From Thiodiazotropha sp037384425 (lineage in GTDB: Bacteria > Pseudomonadota > Gammaproteobacteria > Chromatiales > Chromatiaceae): a stretch of 64,000 nt of DNA. The stretch is from contig JARROA010000001.1 of NCBI GenBank assembly GCA_037384425.1, positions 254,049 through 318,048 of the forward strand, given 5' to 3'. The notes below the pieces were generated by a model. It saw nothing but the letters and a program-made list of their open reading frames with translations, had not been told where the DNA came from and made no database searches. This document shows, piece after piece, positions 36,849 through 45,933 of the stretch (positions are counted from its first letter, which is position 1; every line of letters starts with the position of its first letter). Made by a program: the position numbers and the translations under genes.

Positions 36849-38066
36849 ATGTCAGAGCATTATCGTGTCGTCTTTACCGGCAAAGTTGAGCCAGGCAAGG
36901 ATGTTGAACAGGTCATCGATCGTTTCAGCGAGAAATTCAAGCTGGAACGGAAAATGGCGGAGAAGGTCATACGTGCCGGTCGGCCGGTATCGCTCAAGAA
37001 GGAGCTGCCACTCGACAAGGCCGAGAAGTATGTGAAGGTGCTGCAACTGATCGGTATCGAGGTCGAGATCGACCCCAAACCCCCCGTGCCGGAGCCGGCC
37101 CCCGCCCTGTCCGGTTTCGAACTGGAACCCCTGGATCATGGCGGTGGCGACACCACCGAAGTCCTGGACCAATCGCCCGATGTCGGGCGTTGTCCCAAAT
37201 GTGGCTCGACCCGAATGGAGATGGGTATCTGCCAGGATTGCGGTATCGTCGCGACTAAATATCTCGCTGCTAAGGCGCAGCGAGGTGAAGAGAGCGATGC
37301 GGGAAGCGCCAATCCCTATAGCGCTCCGGAGGCCGATCTGGAAGAGCCGATGGAGGACCACATGCGCGGCCCTGTCGGGGTGCCTGCCGGTAACGGTGTG
37401 ACCTGGATCGGCAAGGGGTGGTGGCACTTCAAATCCTCGCCGCTGGCCTGGATCGGTGCTATCGTGGTCTTTTTCGTGATTTCGCTGGTGCTGGCCTTCA
37501 TCCCCTTTTTCGGCAGTATCGTCTCGACACTGATCAGCCCGGTGATCATGGCGGGATTCATGTACGGCTGCGCGGAGCAGGATCAGGGCGGGGACTTTTC
37601 GGTCTCTCACCTGTTCGCCGGTTTCTCCAGCAACGTGGGACAGCTGATGCTGGTGGCGGTCTTCTACTTCGTCATGATGATCGTGGTCGGCATCGTTATG
37701 GTCGGTGGGATGTTTATGCTTATGGGCGGCATGGCCGGATTGGAGAATCCGGAGACCATGGCCATGGCGGATCCCGGTCCCATACTCGGCATCGTGGGTC
37801 TGGGCTTGCTGCTTTTCATACCGGTCATCATGGCCTATCTGTTTGCGCCGGCGCTGGTCATACTCGATGACTTAACGGCCCTGGAAGCGATGAAATACAG
37901 TTTCATCGGTTGTTGGAAAAACATGCTACCCATGTTCGTCTTCGGTCTGGTGGCAATGGTCCTGCTCTTTGTCGGAACTTTGCCCATGCTGCTCGGGCTG
38001 TTGGTGGTGGCTCCGATCCTGACCGCCAGCGTCTACGCCGCCTACCGCGATATCTATTTCGGTTGA
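36849..38066 (+). CDS. BPSS1780-type membrane protein with zinc ribbon
   Basis: The 405-residue product has three parts. Residues 1-80 form a small alpha/beta domain (YRVVFTGKVEPGKD through LQLIGIEVEIDP) found at the N-terminus of several bacterial membrane proteins. Residues about 115-135 form a zinc ribbon with two CxxC pairs, CPKCGSTRMEMGICQDCG. The rest is about five or six membrane helices resembling the BPSS1780 family. The ATG at 36849 lies 8 bases after AGGAG; a TTG just upstream is less likely. It heads a seven-gene membrane/MoxR operon, 50 bases before the RDD gene. Function is unknown. The 239-base upstream gap is AT-richer near 36700-36810 and may hold the operon promoter. Confidence 0.8.
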   Translation: MSEHYRVVFTGKVEPGKDVEQVIDRFSEKFKLERKMAEKVIRAGRPVSLKKELPLDKAEKYVKVLQLIGIEVEIDPKPPVPEPAPALSGFELEPLDHGGGDTTEVLDQSPDVGRCPKCGSTRMEMGICQDCGIVATKYLAAKAQRGEESDAGSANPYSAPEADLEEPMEDHMRGPVGVPAGNGVTWIGKGWWHFKSSPLAWIGAIVVFFVISLVLAFIPFFGSIVSTLISPVIMAGFMYGCAEQDQGGDFSVSHLFAGFSSNVGQLMLVAVFYFVMMIVVGIVMVGGMFMLMGGMAGLENPETMAMADPGPILGIVGLGLLLFIPVIMAYLFAPALVILDDLTALEAMKYSFIGCWKNMLPMFVFGLVAMVLLFVGTLPMLLGLLVVAPILTASVYAAYRDIYFG

Positions 38067-38116
38067 CAGGCGTGCGTTGATCGGTGGGGGGGCGTACAGC
38101 AGGGAAGTCTGACGGT

Positions 38117-38794
38117 TTGATCGACACCCTCGGGTTCTACGAGATTCCCGAGGGTGTGCGGCTGGAATTCCGTCTGGCCGGACCGGTCGTGAGGGCCAGC
38201 GCCTGGGCCATCGACGCCTTGATCCGGGCAGGTCTCTATCTGTTGCTGTCGATGGTTCTCGGCCTTCTGGGCGGGGTCGGCATGGCTCTGCTCCTGATCG
38301 GTTTTTTCCTCATCGAGTGGTTCTATCCGGTGTTTTTCGAACTCCGCAGCGGCGCCACTCCGGGCAAGCGGTCCATGGGGATACAGGTGATACAGGACAA
38401 CGGGCTTCCGGTGACCCCGGCTGCCTCGGTGATTCGCAACTTTCTGCGCATTGCCGACTTTCTGCCGCTGTTCTACGCCACGGGGTTGATCGCCATGATG
38501 TGTAACCGGGAGTTCAAGCGCCTGGGCGATCTGGCTGCCGGCACCCTGGTGGTTTACCGGGATGAGAAACGGGAACGGGTGCATCCCCCGACGGACAAGG
38601 TCGAGAAGCCGCCGATGGAGTTGTCGGAGGAGGACCAACTGACCCTGCTGGCTTTCAGCGAACGGGCCGATGAACTCTCCAGCGATCGCCGTGAAGAGCT
38701 GGCGGCGCTGCTTTCTCCCTACACCCACCGTCAGGGTGAGGCCAACGTGGCTGCCCTCTACGCTTACGCCAACTGGATCGTGAAGGGACGCTGA
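38117..38794 (+). CDS. RDD-family membrane protein
   Basis: The 225-residue product has the RDD pattern: an Arg near the first helix (LEFRLAGPVVRASAWAIDALI), Asp in that helix, and the later FLRIADFLP with a further Asp. About three or four membrane helices are visible. A soluble C-terminal tail of about 80 residues follows. No ATG exists; the TTG at 38117 follows AGGGAAG at 38101-38107, while a GTG at 38084 has a poorer site and a non-family extension. The start is therefore uncertain. It overlaps the SpoIIM gene by one base. RDD proteins are linked to transport, but the role here is unknown. Confidence 0.8.
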   Translation: MIDTLGFYEIPEGVRLEFRLAGPVVRASAWAIDALIRAGLYLLLSMVLGLLGGVGMALLLIGFFLIEWFYPVFFELRSGATPGKRSMGIQVIQDNGLPVTPAASVIRNFLRIADFLPLFYATGLIAMMCNREFKRLGDLAAGTLVVYRDEKRERVHPPTDKVEKPPMELSEEDQLTLLAFSERADELSSDRREELAALLSPYTHRQGEANVAALYAYANWIVKGR

Positions 38795-39783
38795 TGCGGC
38801 AGGAGGCCTTCGAGCAAGAGTATCAACCGCTGTGGGATCAGCTGAGCGAGGTGATGGATGACCTGGAGAGACCGCGCTCCAAACGCCGGCTCGAGAGCGC
38901 GCGGTTGGCCGAGTTTCCGATGCAGTATCGACGCCTCTGCAGTCACTACGCGCTGGCCCGCAGTCGCGGCTTCAGTCCCATGCTGGTCGACTATCTGCAC
39001 CAGCTTGTGGTGCGTGGTCACCCGTTGCTCTACAAGCGTGCCTCGGTATGGGGTTGGCGCCTGCTGGCCTTCGTCAGTTTCGGCTTTCCCCAGGCCTTCC
39101 GGCGTCATCTGGGGGCATTCAGTATCTCACTGCTGTTCTTTCTGCTACCGGGTGTGTTGATGGGCACGGCCTGCTATCTGCAGGGGGATATGATCTACAG
39201 CGTGCTCGACGAGTCGACAGTGGCCGGCATGGAGAGCGCCTACGATCCGGCGAGCGATCATCCCGGACGTTCCGAGGAGCGCAAGTCGGATACCGATGTC
39301 ATGATGTTCGGTTACTACATCCTCAACAATATCGGTATCGGGTTTCGCACCTTCGCCCTGGGCATACTGCTGGGGGTGGGGACGCTGTTCATTCTCATCT
39401 TCAACGGTCTCGTGATCGGGGGGGTTGCCGGACACCTGACCCAGCTCGGTTACACCGAGACCTTCTGGCCCTTCGTCAGCGGACACGGCGCTTTCGAATT
39501 GACCGCCATCGTCATTTGCGGCGGCGCGGGACTGCTGATGGGCCGCGCGGTGGTGGCGCCCGGGCCCGAAGGACGGCTGGCCACCCTCAAGGCCAACGCC
39601 CTTGAGGCCCTGCAACTGGTGATGGGCGCCGCCCTGATGCTGGTGGTGGCCGCCTTCATCGAAGCCTTCTGGTCTTCCTCGACCTTTGAACCCCAAGTCA
39701 AATACGCGGTTGCGGCCGTGCTCTGGCTGCTGGTGATTCTCTATCTCTCCCTGATGGGAAGGAGAGGTCGTGGATCTCGCTAA
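38794..39783 (+). CDS. SpoIIM-family (stage II sporulation protein M-like) membrane protein
   Basis: The 329-residue product begins with an acidic/basic helical segment and continues with about five or six hydrophobic helices. The GTLFILIFNGLVIGGVAGHL region and the GHGAFELTAIVICGGAGLLMG stretch are the family hallmarks. The organism need not sporulate; the family is widespread in non-sporulating bacteria and sits in conserved MoxR clusters. The start overlaps the stop of the RDD gene (TGATG), which implies coupled translation. The stop overlaps the next gene by 14 bases. Function is unknown. Confidence 0.88.
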   Translation: MRQEAFEQEYQPLWDQLSEVMDDLERPRSKRRLESARLAEFPMQYRRLCSHYALARSRGFSPMLVDYLHQLVVRGHPLLYKRASVWGWRLLAFVSFGFPQAFRRHLGAFSISLLFFLLPGVLMGTACYLQGDMIYSVLDESTVAGMESAYDPASDHPGRSEERKSDTDVMMFGYYILNNIGIGFRTFALGILLGVGTLFILIFNGLVIGGVAGHLTQLGYTETFWPFVSGHGAFELTAIVICGGAGLLMGRAVVAPGPEGRLATLKANALEALQLVMGAALMLVVAAFIEAFWSSSTFEPQVKYAVAAVLWLLVILYLSLMGRRGRGSR

Positions 39784-41260
39784 GATCGCCGTCAAGCTGC
39801 GTCCGCGTAACCCCTGGGAAGGCATCGATCTGGGTTTCATGATGGCCCGGGAGTGGTTTCTGCCCCTGTGGTTGCTGTGGATGATCTCGGCCCTGCCATT
39901 GATGCTGCTGATCGGTCTGATGCCCATGGAACTGTTCTGGAAGCTGCTGGCGCTGTGGTGGTTGAAGCCGCTCTACGAGCCCCCACTGCTCTATTGGATG
40001 GGGCGGCGCATGTTCGGTGAGCGTCCGAGTTGGCGTGAGCTGCGTCAGGCCTGGAGGCGGGTCGCGCTGCCTCAGCTGTTCGCCAATCTGACCTGGCGCC
40101 GGCTCAATCCGGCCCGCTCGTTCGTCATGCCGGTCAGCGTGCTGGAGCGCTTACGGGCCAAGGCCCGCTCCGAACGCATCCGGGTGCTCAGCCGTAAATC
40201 CAACGCCGCCAGTTGGCTGACCATCATCGGCATCCACTTCGAATCCATTTTCCAGCTGGGGTTCTTTCTGCTCCTGGCGATGCTGGTTCCGGAGGAGCTC
40301 GCCGGCGACCTGTTGCAGGATTTCCTGTTGGTTTCGGAAAGCGTCAAAGAGTGGGGTCTGCTGGCCAGCGCGTTGCTGGCCATGTCGATGGTGGCGCCGT
40401 TTTATGTGGCCGGCGGCTTCGCCCTCTATCTGACACGACGCAGTGAGCTGGAGGGGTGGGATATCGAACTCGGTCTGCGCGCCATGGTCCACCGCCAATC
40501 CAAGGGCCTTGCAGCCGGCCTGGCCGCCCTGCTGCTCGGAGGCGCCCTGATTTGGGGAATGCCCGCCACGCCACTGCAGGCCGCAGAGCAGGTCGAATGG
40601 CAGCAGGTCGATCGCCAGCAGGTACGCGAGGCCATCCAAGCGGTGCTGTCGGATGAGGACTTCGGCCGTGAGCAGGAGGCGACCCGCTGGCGCTACATCG
40701 GAGAAGACTCCCCGGACCAAGAGGACGGCAACCTGCTTCGGGGCTGGTTGTCGGGTTTCAGCCAGGGACTGGCCAGCATCAGCGAGGCGCTGTTGTGGCT
40801 GGCCGGCGGCGGCATACTGGCCTACCTGCTCTACTGGTTCATCAACAACCGGAACTGGAATCCCGCCGCCTTCGCCGCTTCGAGAAACGGCCGCGAACTG
40901 CCCACCGAGATCGCAGGCCTCGATCTGCGGCCGGAGAGTCTGCCGGACGACCCCGCCAGTGAGGCCGAGCGCCTGATCGAGGCGGGCGATTTTCGCGGCG
41001 CCCTGAGTCTGCTCTATCGGGCGGCACTCTCGGTGCTGATCCATCAGCATGCCTTGGAGATTCCGGTGGGAGCGACTGAGGGGGAGTGCCAGGGATTGGT
41101 CACCCGTCAGCTCGAAGCCACCCCGGCAGGCTGCTTTTCCGCCCTGACCCGTGTCTGGCTGCGTCTGGCCTACGCCCATCAGCCGCCTGAGCGGGAGCGC
41201 GCCCTGACGCTCTGCCGGGAGTGGCGGAGCTGCTTTGGAGAGACGTATGTCCAGGGTTAA
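39770..41260 (+). CDS. DUF4129 domain membrane protein
   Basis: The 496-residue product has an N-terminal membrane block of about five helices (to about residue 270), an extended segment with WRYIGEDS, another helix (about 345-365), and a soluble C-terminal DUF4129 domain. That domain has AGDFRGALSLLYRAALSVL and the late VWLRLAYAHQPPE. DUF4129 resembles a transglutaminase-associated or proteolytic accessory module by family notes. The start is a GTG inside the SpoIIM gene and the stop overlaps the next start, so expression is coupled. Its role in the cluster is not known. Confidence 0.82.
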   Translation: MDLAKIAVKLRPRNPWEGIDLGFMMAREWFLPLWLLWMISALPLMLLIGLMPMELFWKLLALWWLKPLYEPPLLYWMGRRMFGERPSWRELRQAWRRVALPQLFANLTWRRLNPARSFVMPVSVLERLRAKARSERIRVLSRKSNAASWLTIIGIHFESIFQLGFFLLLAMLVPEELAGDLLQDFLLVSESVKEWGLLASALLAMSMVAPFYVAGGFALYLTRRSELEGWDIELGLRAMVHRQSKGLAAGLAALLLGGALIWGMPATPLQAAEQVEWQQVDRQQVREAIQAVLSDEDFGREQEATRWRYIGEDSPDQEDGNLLRGWLSGFSQGLASISEALLWLAGGGILAYLLYWFINNRNWNPAAFAASRNGRELPTEIAGLDLRPESLPDDPASEAERLIEAGDFRGALSLLYRAALSVLIHQHALEIPVGATEGECQGLVTRQLEATPAGCFSALTRVWLRLAYAHQPPERERALTLCREWRSCFGETYVQG

Positions 41261-42440
41261 CTCCAGCCACCTGGCGATGGGTCTTGTCGCGCTGCTGATC
41301 ATCGGCGGTTACAGCTGGTGGTTTCTGGCCAACTTCGAACAGGAGACCTATCAGAGACGCAGCGAGATGTCGGAGCAGGCCCGCCGCAATCCCCTGTTGG
41401 CCGCCGAGAGGCTGCTCAACCGGCTGGGGCAGCAGGCCGAGAGCCGCTCCGGACGCCAATACCTGATCCAACCACCCGAGGAGAGCGGGGTGCTGCTGGT
41501 CAGGGATCTGGGTGCACCCCTGCCCGCGGACCGGGTCGACGCGCTGCTGGCCTGGGTGGAGGCGGGCGGTCAGCTGATCGCCACTCCCGGCCGGCTACAG
41601 AGCGATGAGCTGCGTCGGCCACTGTTGGAGGCCTTTGGCGTGGAACTCGTCAACCTGTGGGACATTGAAGGGCTCGACTGGCTGAAGGACGTTGCGGATG
41701 AGGGCGATGCGGAGCAGAAGCCGACCCAGGCGATCGTGCTGCCGAACGGTAACGAGACCCCGCTCGAGATCGAGTTCGACAGCGACCGCCGGTTCGAGGT
41801 GGATTACGATGGAGACTATTGGCAGGCGCCGTCCGAGGGAGATCCGCATCTACTGATCTTTCCCTACGGCCGGGGCTATGTGACCTTTCTCAGTGACAGC
41901 GGGTTCTTCGACAATGGTCGCATCGGCGACTACGATCATGCGCCCCTGCTGGCCGAGCTGGCCGATGGACCTGAGCGGGTCTGGCTCCTCTACAGCTCCC
42001 AGATGCCCTCACTGCTCGAGTTGATCTGGCGTTGGGCACCTTATCTGGTGGTCAGCCTGCTGCTGTTCGTGGGCCTGTCAATCTGGCACATGGGGCGGCG
42101 CAGCGGCCCGCGCATCGTCAGCGGGCAGCAGCAGCGGCGGGACCTGTTGGAACATTTACAGGCGGCGGCGCAGTTCAACTGGCGTACCGATCCTTCGGCA
42201 AGCCTCCTGCAACAGGCCCGCAAACAGGTGGAGAAACGTTGGATGATCAGCCATCCCCAGCTCCACCATCTGGATCGGGATGCCCGCTGTGAATGGCTGG
42301 CGGAACGCACGGGTATGACGCCCGAGGCGATCGAACTGGCCCTCTACAATGCCCAGACCGAGGGCGGCCAGCTGATCAAGATTACGGCAAACCTGCAGCG
42401 GCTGTTGACGGCTCTGCATCCGCAAGGCAATAAGAGATGA
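41247..42440 (+). CDS. DUF4350 domain protein, membrane-anchored
   Basis: The 397-residue product has one N-terminal helix (AMGLVALLIIGGYSWWFLA), then a periplasmic or soluble part with the DUF4350 pattern: NPLLAAERLLNRLGQQ, GVLLVRDLG and LLAWVEAGGQLIATPGRLQ. A second helix (about 270-290) is followed by a cytosolic tail with RDLLEHLQAAAQFNWR. The ATG at 41247 is preferred over TTG at 41235, since GGAGAG precedes it. It overlaps DUF4129 by 14 bases and MoxR by 4 bases. The family always appears beside MoxR, DUF58 and DUF4129 proteins. Its biochemical role is unknown. Confidence 0.82.
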   Translation: MSRVNSSHLAMGLVALLIIGGYSWWFLANFEQETYQRRSEMSEQARRNPLLAAERLLNRLGQQAESRSGRQYLIQPPEESGVLLVRDLGAPLPADRVDALLAWVEAGGQLIATPGRLQSDELRRPLLEAFGVELVNLWDIEGLDWLKDVADEGDAEQKPTQAIVLPNGNETPLEIEFDSDRRFEVDYDGDYWQAPSEGDPHLLIFPYGRGYVTFLSDSGFFDNGRIGDYDHAPLLAELADGPERVWLLYSSQMPSLLELIWRWAPYLVVSLLLFVGLSIWHMGRRSGPRIVSGQQQRRDLLEHLQAAAQFNWRTDPSASLLQQARKQVEKRWMISHPQLHHLDRDARCEWLAERTGMTPEAIELALYNAQTEGGQLIKITANLQRLLTALHPQGNKR

Positions 42441-43423
42441 ACATGCAAGAGAACAACCCTACACCGATAGACGAAGCCTTGATGAGGCGGGCGCGTGGAC
42501 TGGAAAGCGAGATCGCCAAGGCGGTGGTCGGACAAGCGCGCGTGATCCACGAAGTGATGCTGGCGCTGCTCTCGGCCGGACATGTGCTGGTCGAGGGGGT
42601 GCCGGGGCTCGGCAAGACCCTGCTGGTGCGCAGCCTGGCGGCGGCGGTGCAGGGCGAGTTCAGCCGTATCCAGTTCACTCCGGACCTGATGCCGAGCGAC
42701 ATCTCCGGTCACATCATGTTCGACATGAAGAGCGAGAATTTCCGCGTCCGCAAGGGACCGGTATTCTGCAACCTGTTGCTGGCCGACGAGATCAACCGTT
42801 CGCCGGCCAAGACCCAGTCGGCCCTGCTGGAGGCGATGCAGGAGCAGCAGGTCACCATCGAGGGCAGGACCTATCCGCTTACGCCCCCCTTCCTGGTACT
42901 GGCGACCCAGAATCCGATCGAGCAGGAGGGGACCTATCCGTTGCCCCAGGCTCAGCTCGACCGCTTCCTGCTCAAGGTGCTGATCGACTATCCGGAGGAG
43001 GACGAGGAGCAGCGGCTGGTGCGCCAGGTGACCCTGGATTCCGTGGCCGACCAGCTCGACACCTCGGCCGTGCGGCCCTTGATGAAGGCAGCGGAGATTC
43101 CGCTGATCCAGTCCCATGTGGCGGGCCTGCAGATGGACGAGGAGATCGTCAACTATGCGGTGCGCCTGGTGCGTGCGGCGCGGGAGTGGAGCGGCATCGA
43201 CGCTGGTCCCGGTCCGCGCGGCACCATCTCCCTGTTGCGTGCCGCCCGCGCGGAGGCCTTTCTGCAGCAGCGTGATTTCGTCACCCCCGACGACATCAAG
43301 GCGGCAGCCCTGCCGGTACTGCGACACCGTATCCGCCTCTCCACCGATCTGGAGATCGAGGGCTACCGGCCCGACGACGTGCTGCGCGACCTGCTCGACA
43401 ACATCCCCGCGCCGCGCCAGTGA
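42437..43423 (+). CDS. MoxR-family AAA+ ATPase
   Basis: MoxR ATPases act as chaperones that help mature or assemble partner complexes. The 328-residue product has the Walker A loop EGVPGLGKTLL, the MoxR signature QFTPDLMPSDISG, Walker B LLADEINRSPAK, a sensor ATQNPIEQEGTYPLPQAQLDRF, and the C-terminal lid with RGTISLLRAARAEAF. It overlaps DUF4350 (ATGA) and DUF58 (GTGA). Together with DUF58 and the membrane proteins it forms a common gammaproteobacterial cluster. No von Willebrand (BatA/BatB) gene is in the window. Confidence 0.95.
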   Translation: MNMQENNPTPIDEALMRRARGLESEIAKAVVGQARVIHEVMLALLSAGHVLVEGVPGLGKTLLVRSLAAAVQGEFSRIQFTPDLMPSDISGHIMFDMKSENFRVRKGPVFCNLLLADEINRSPAKTQSALLEAMQEQQVTIEGRTYPLTPPFLVLATQNPIEQEGTYPLPQAQLDRFLLKVLIDYPEEDEEQRLVRQVTLDSVADQLDTSAVRPLMKAAEIPLIQSHVAGLQMDEEIVNYAVRLVRAAREWSGIDAGPGPRGTISLLRAARAEAFLQQRDFVTPDDIKAAALPVLRHRIRLSTDLEIEGYRPDDVLRDLLDNIPAPRQ

Positions 43424-44724
43424 TTCCCGCCTCACGCCTAATCTCCGCCGTCGCCATACTCAGCCTGCTGGGGCTGGCGGCGATCTGGCTGCCGGCGATG
43501 GTGCCGGCCTGGAAACTGCTGGCGGCGGTGTTGACAGTGATTACCTTGCTGGACCTCTGGCGCCTGCGTGGCGACGCCACACCGCAGGTCACCCGCGAAC
43601 TGCGTACCAGCATGCCGGTGGGGGTCTGGTCCTGGGTCGGACTGCAGGTGGAGAACCGGCGACAGCGTGCGTTGCTATTGAAGGTGCATGATCACCATCC
43701 CGGGGATTTCGAGGCGGACGGTTTACCGCGGGAGATCCGGCTTCCGGCCGAGCGGCAGGTACGCCTGCGTTACCGGGTCAAACCGCGCCATCGCGGTGAC
43801 GGAGACTTCGCCGGTGTCGATCTGGTCCTGCGCTCGCCCCTGGGACTCTGGTGGCAGAAGCGCTTCGTGCCGCTGGCCGAACGGGTGCGGGTGTTCCCCA
43901 ACTTCCGTGAGATCGCCCACTTCGCCCTGCTGGCGACCGACAACCACCTGAGTCAGATGGGGGTCCGGCGGCGCCTGCGCCGTGGCGAGGGCAGCGACTT
44001 CCACCAGCTGCGCGAGTACCGTACCGGCGATCCCCTGCGCCAGATCGACTGGAAGGCGACTTCCCGCTACCGCCGGCTGATCTCCAAGGACTACCAGGAC
44101 GAACGGGACCAGCAACTGGTCTTCATGCTCGATTGCGGTCGCCACATGCGTCACCAGGATGCTGAAGGTGCCCATCTGGACCACGCCCTCAACGCCATGC
44201 TGCTGCTCAGCTACGTGGCTGAGCGTCAGGGGGATGCGGTCGGCTTTCTCAGCTTCGGCGGCCAGTCACGTTGGCAGCCGCCGATGAAGGGGGGCGGCGT
44301 GGTGCGACGCCTGCTCGACCGCACCTATGACATCGATTCCACCCTGCAGGCCGCCGACTACATGGCCGCGGCGCACCAGTTGATGCCGTTGCAGCGGCGC
44401 CGTGCCCTGGTGGTGATCCTCACCAACAGTCGCAACGAGGAGAGCGCCGATCTGCTCAAGGCCGCCAAACTGCTCTCGCGACGCCATCTGGTGGTGATCG
44501 CCGATCTGCATGAACAGTCCCTCGACCGGACCCTGCAGCAGCCGGTGCACGACCTGCATTCGGCGCTGATGTTCCAGGGCGTGGTCGATTACCTGTCGGC
44601 ACGGCGCGAATCCCATGAGGCCCTCAACTATCAGGGTTCTCTGATTATCGACAGCGAGCCGCGCAAGCTGGCGATCAATCTGGTCAACGCCTATCTCGAC
44701 GTGAAGTCGTCGGGACGGCTTTGA
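43420..44724 (+). CDS. DUF58 domain protein
   Basis: The 434-residue product starts with two membrane helices (about 8-50). A soluble part follows with ADGLPREIRLPAERQVRLRYRVKPRHRG, then the DUF58 core GEGSDFHQLREYRTGDPLRQIDWKAT and the vWA-like FMLDCGRHM and VVILTNSRNEESADLLKA. DUF58 proteins pair with MoxR. The GTG start overlaps the MoxR stop by 4 bases. It is the last gene of the seven-gene operon; a 288-bp inverted-repeat element begins 2 bases after its stop. Confidence 0.93.
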   Translation: MIPASRLISAVAILSLLGLAAIWLPAMVPAWKLLAAVLTVITLLDLWRLRGDATPQVTRELRTSMPVGVWSWVGLQVENRRQRALLLKVHDHHPGDFEADGLPREIRLPAERQVRLRYRVKPRHRGDGDFAGVDLVLRSPLGLWWQKRFVPLAERVRVFPNFREIAHFALLATDNHLSQMGVRRRLRRGEGSDFHQLREYRTGDPLRQIDWKATSRYRRLISKDYQDERDQQLVFMLDCGRHMRHQDAEGAHLDHALNAMLLLSYVAERQGDAVGFLSFGGQSRWQPPMKGGGVVRRLLDRTYDIDSTLQAADYMAAAHQLMPLQRRRALVVILTNSRNEESADLLKAAKLLSRRHLVVIADLHEQSLDRTLQQPVHDLHSALMFQGVVDYLSARRESHEALNYQGSLIIDSEPRKLAINLVNAYLDVKSSGRL

Positions 44725-44726
44725 TT

Positions 44727-45014
44727 GAGTTTTTTAGTTATGAGTGTTGAGTTTTTAGTTGATGAGTTCGCTGCGCTCACCGGTCATGGATTTCCCCCTC
44801 TCCCTGGCCCTCTCCCGCAAGGGGAGAGGGGAAGTGCTTTTCCAGTGCATCGACATCTTCCTGTCAGGTCGTTGAATCAAGCCGTTTGTTCGCTCCGGCA
44901 CTTTATCCGTGCGTTCCCTCTCCCCTTGCGGGAGAGGGCCAGGGAGAGGGGGTATAAAACCGTGAGCGCAGCGAACTCATCAACTAAAAACTCAACACTC
45001 ATAACTAAAAACTC
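44727..45014. repeat. 288-bp composite inverted-repeat element behind DUF58
   Basis: The outer arms, 44727-44780 and 44962-45014, are 53-base inverted copies that differ by one T. Just inside lies a second inverted pair of the ccctctccc/gggagaggg type (44794-44830 and 44916-44951). About 85 bases remain in the centre. The left arm starts 2 bases after the DUF58 stop. No transposase is present. It takes up most of the 343-base gap before pssA and would fold as a very long hairpin. Confidence 0.85.
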
Positions 45015-45027
45015 ATTCCCTACTCCC

Positions 45028-45036
45028 TGCTATAAT
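45028..45036 (+). promoter_or_regulatory. Extended -10 promoter of pssA-leuA
   Basis: TGCTATAAT at 45028-45036 is a perfect extended -10 box. No convincing -35 lies upstream, as is usual for this class. Transcription would start near 45043, about 25 bases before the pssA ATG. The box lies just outside the right arm of the inverted-repeat element. Confidence 0.55.
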
Positions 45037-45067
45037 GCGGGCTCATTTCCCACAGGCATCAGCTGAA

Positions 45068-45850
45068 ATGGAAAACGGTCAGGACCCAGTCAAGAAACCC
45101 CGGCGCGGCATCTATCTGCTGCCCAACCTGTTTACCACGGCGGCACTCTTTGCCGGCTTTTATGCCATCCTCGCCGCCGTCAACGGCAAGTTCGAAACCG
45201 CGGCGGTGGCGATCTTCGTGGCCATGCTGCTGGATGGGGTCGACGGCCGAGTGGCCCGTCTGACAAAGACCCAAAGCGCCTTTGGTGCCGAATATGACAG
45301 CCTATCGGACATGGTCTCCTTCGGCCTGGCGCCGGCCCTGGTGGTGTTCATCTGGGCGCTCAGCGACCTGGGCAAGTTCGGCTGGCTCGCCGCTTTCATC
45401 TATACCGCCAGCGGAGCCCTGCGTCTGGCCCGTTTCAATACCCAGGTCGGCATCGCCGACAAGAAATATTTTCAGGGTCTGCCCAGCCCCTCGGCGGCGG
45501 CCATCGTGGCCGGCAGCGTCTGGCTGGGTGTCGACTACGGACTGGACAGTTCAACGGTAGGCTGGCCGGTGGCCGTCCTGACCACCCTGGTCGGTCTGCT
45601 GATGGTGAGCAACTTCCGCTACCACAGCTTCAAGGAGATCGATTTTCACGGCAAGGTGCCTTTCATCGTGTTGGTCGTGGTGGTGGTGGTGCTGGCCATT
45701 ATTCAGACCCATCCCCCGACGGTGCTGTTTCTGCTGTTTCTGGGCTACGCCGTTTCCGGGCCCACGTTGACCCTCATTCAGTTGCGCAGGCATCGGGAGC
45801 AGCGGACCGGTCCCGAGCAGACTGACGACACGGAATCGCAGGATCAGTGA
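45068..45850 (+). CDS. pssA: CDP-diacylglycerol-serine O-phosphatidyltransferase
   Basis: This membrane enzyme makes phosphatidylserine, the precursor of phosphatidylethanolamine. The 260-residue product has the CDP-alcohol phosphatidyltransferase signature with spaced Asp, Gly and Arg residues (DGVDGRVAR followed by GAEYDSLSD). Several membrane helices surround it, and a polar C-terminal tail (RRHREQRTGPEQTD) follows. Its length and sequence fit the membrane-bound type (as in Bacillus), not the E. coli type. The start at 45068 is chosen since the family begins just after; an ATG 11 codons upstream is less likely. leuA follows after 83 bases, an order (pssA-leuA) seen in many gammaproteobacteria. 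Confidence 0.94.
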   Translation: MENGQDPVKKPRRGIYLLPNLFTTAALFAGFYAILAAVNGKFETAAVAIFVAMLLDGVDGRVARLTKTQSAFGAEYDSLSDMVSFGLAPALVVFIWALSDLGKFGWLAAFIYTASGALRLARFNTQVGIADKKYFQGLPSPSAAAIVAGSVWLGVDYGLDSSTVGWPVAVLTTLVGLLMVSNFRYHSFKEIDFHGKVPFIVLVVVVVVLAIIQTHPPTVLFLLFLGYAVSGPTLTLIQLRRHREQRTGPEQTDDTESQDQ

Positions 45851-45933
45851 TCCCTGCATAATGATAAAATCAGCACTGACGGCGCAACCTCGACTGTCGC
45901 CGATCGGTGCCTGAATACGGCCGGAGAACCTCC

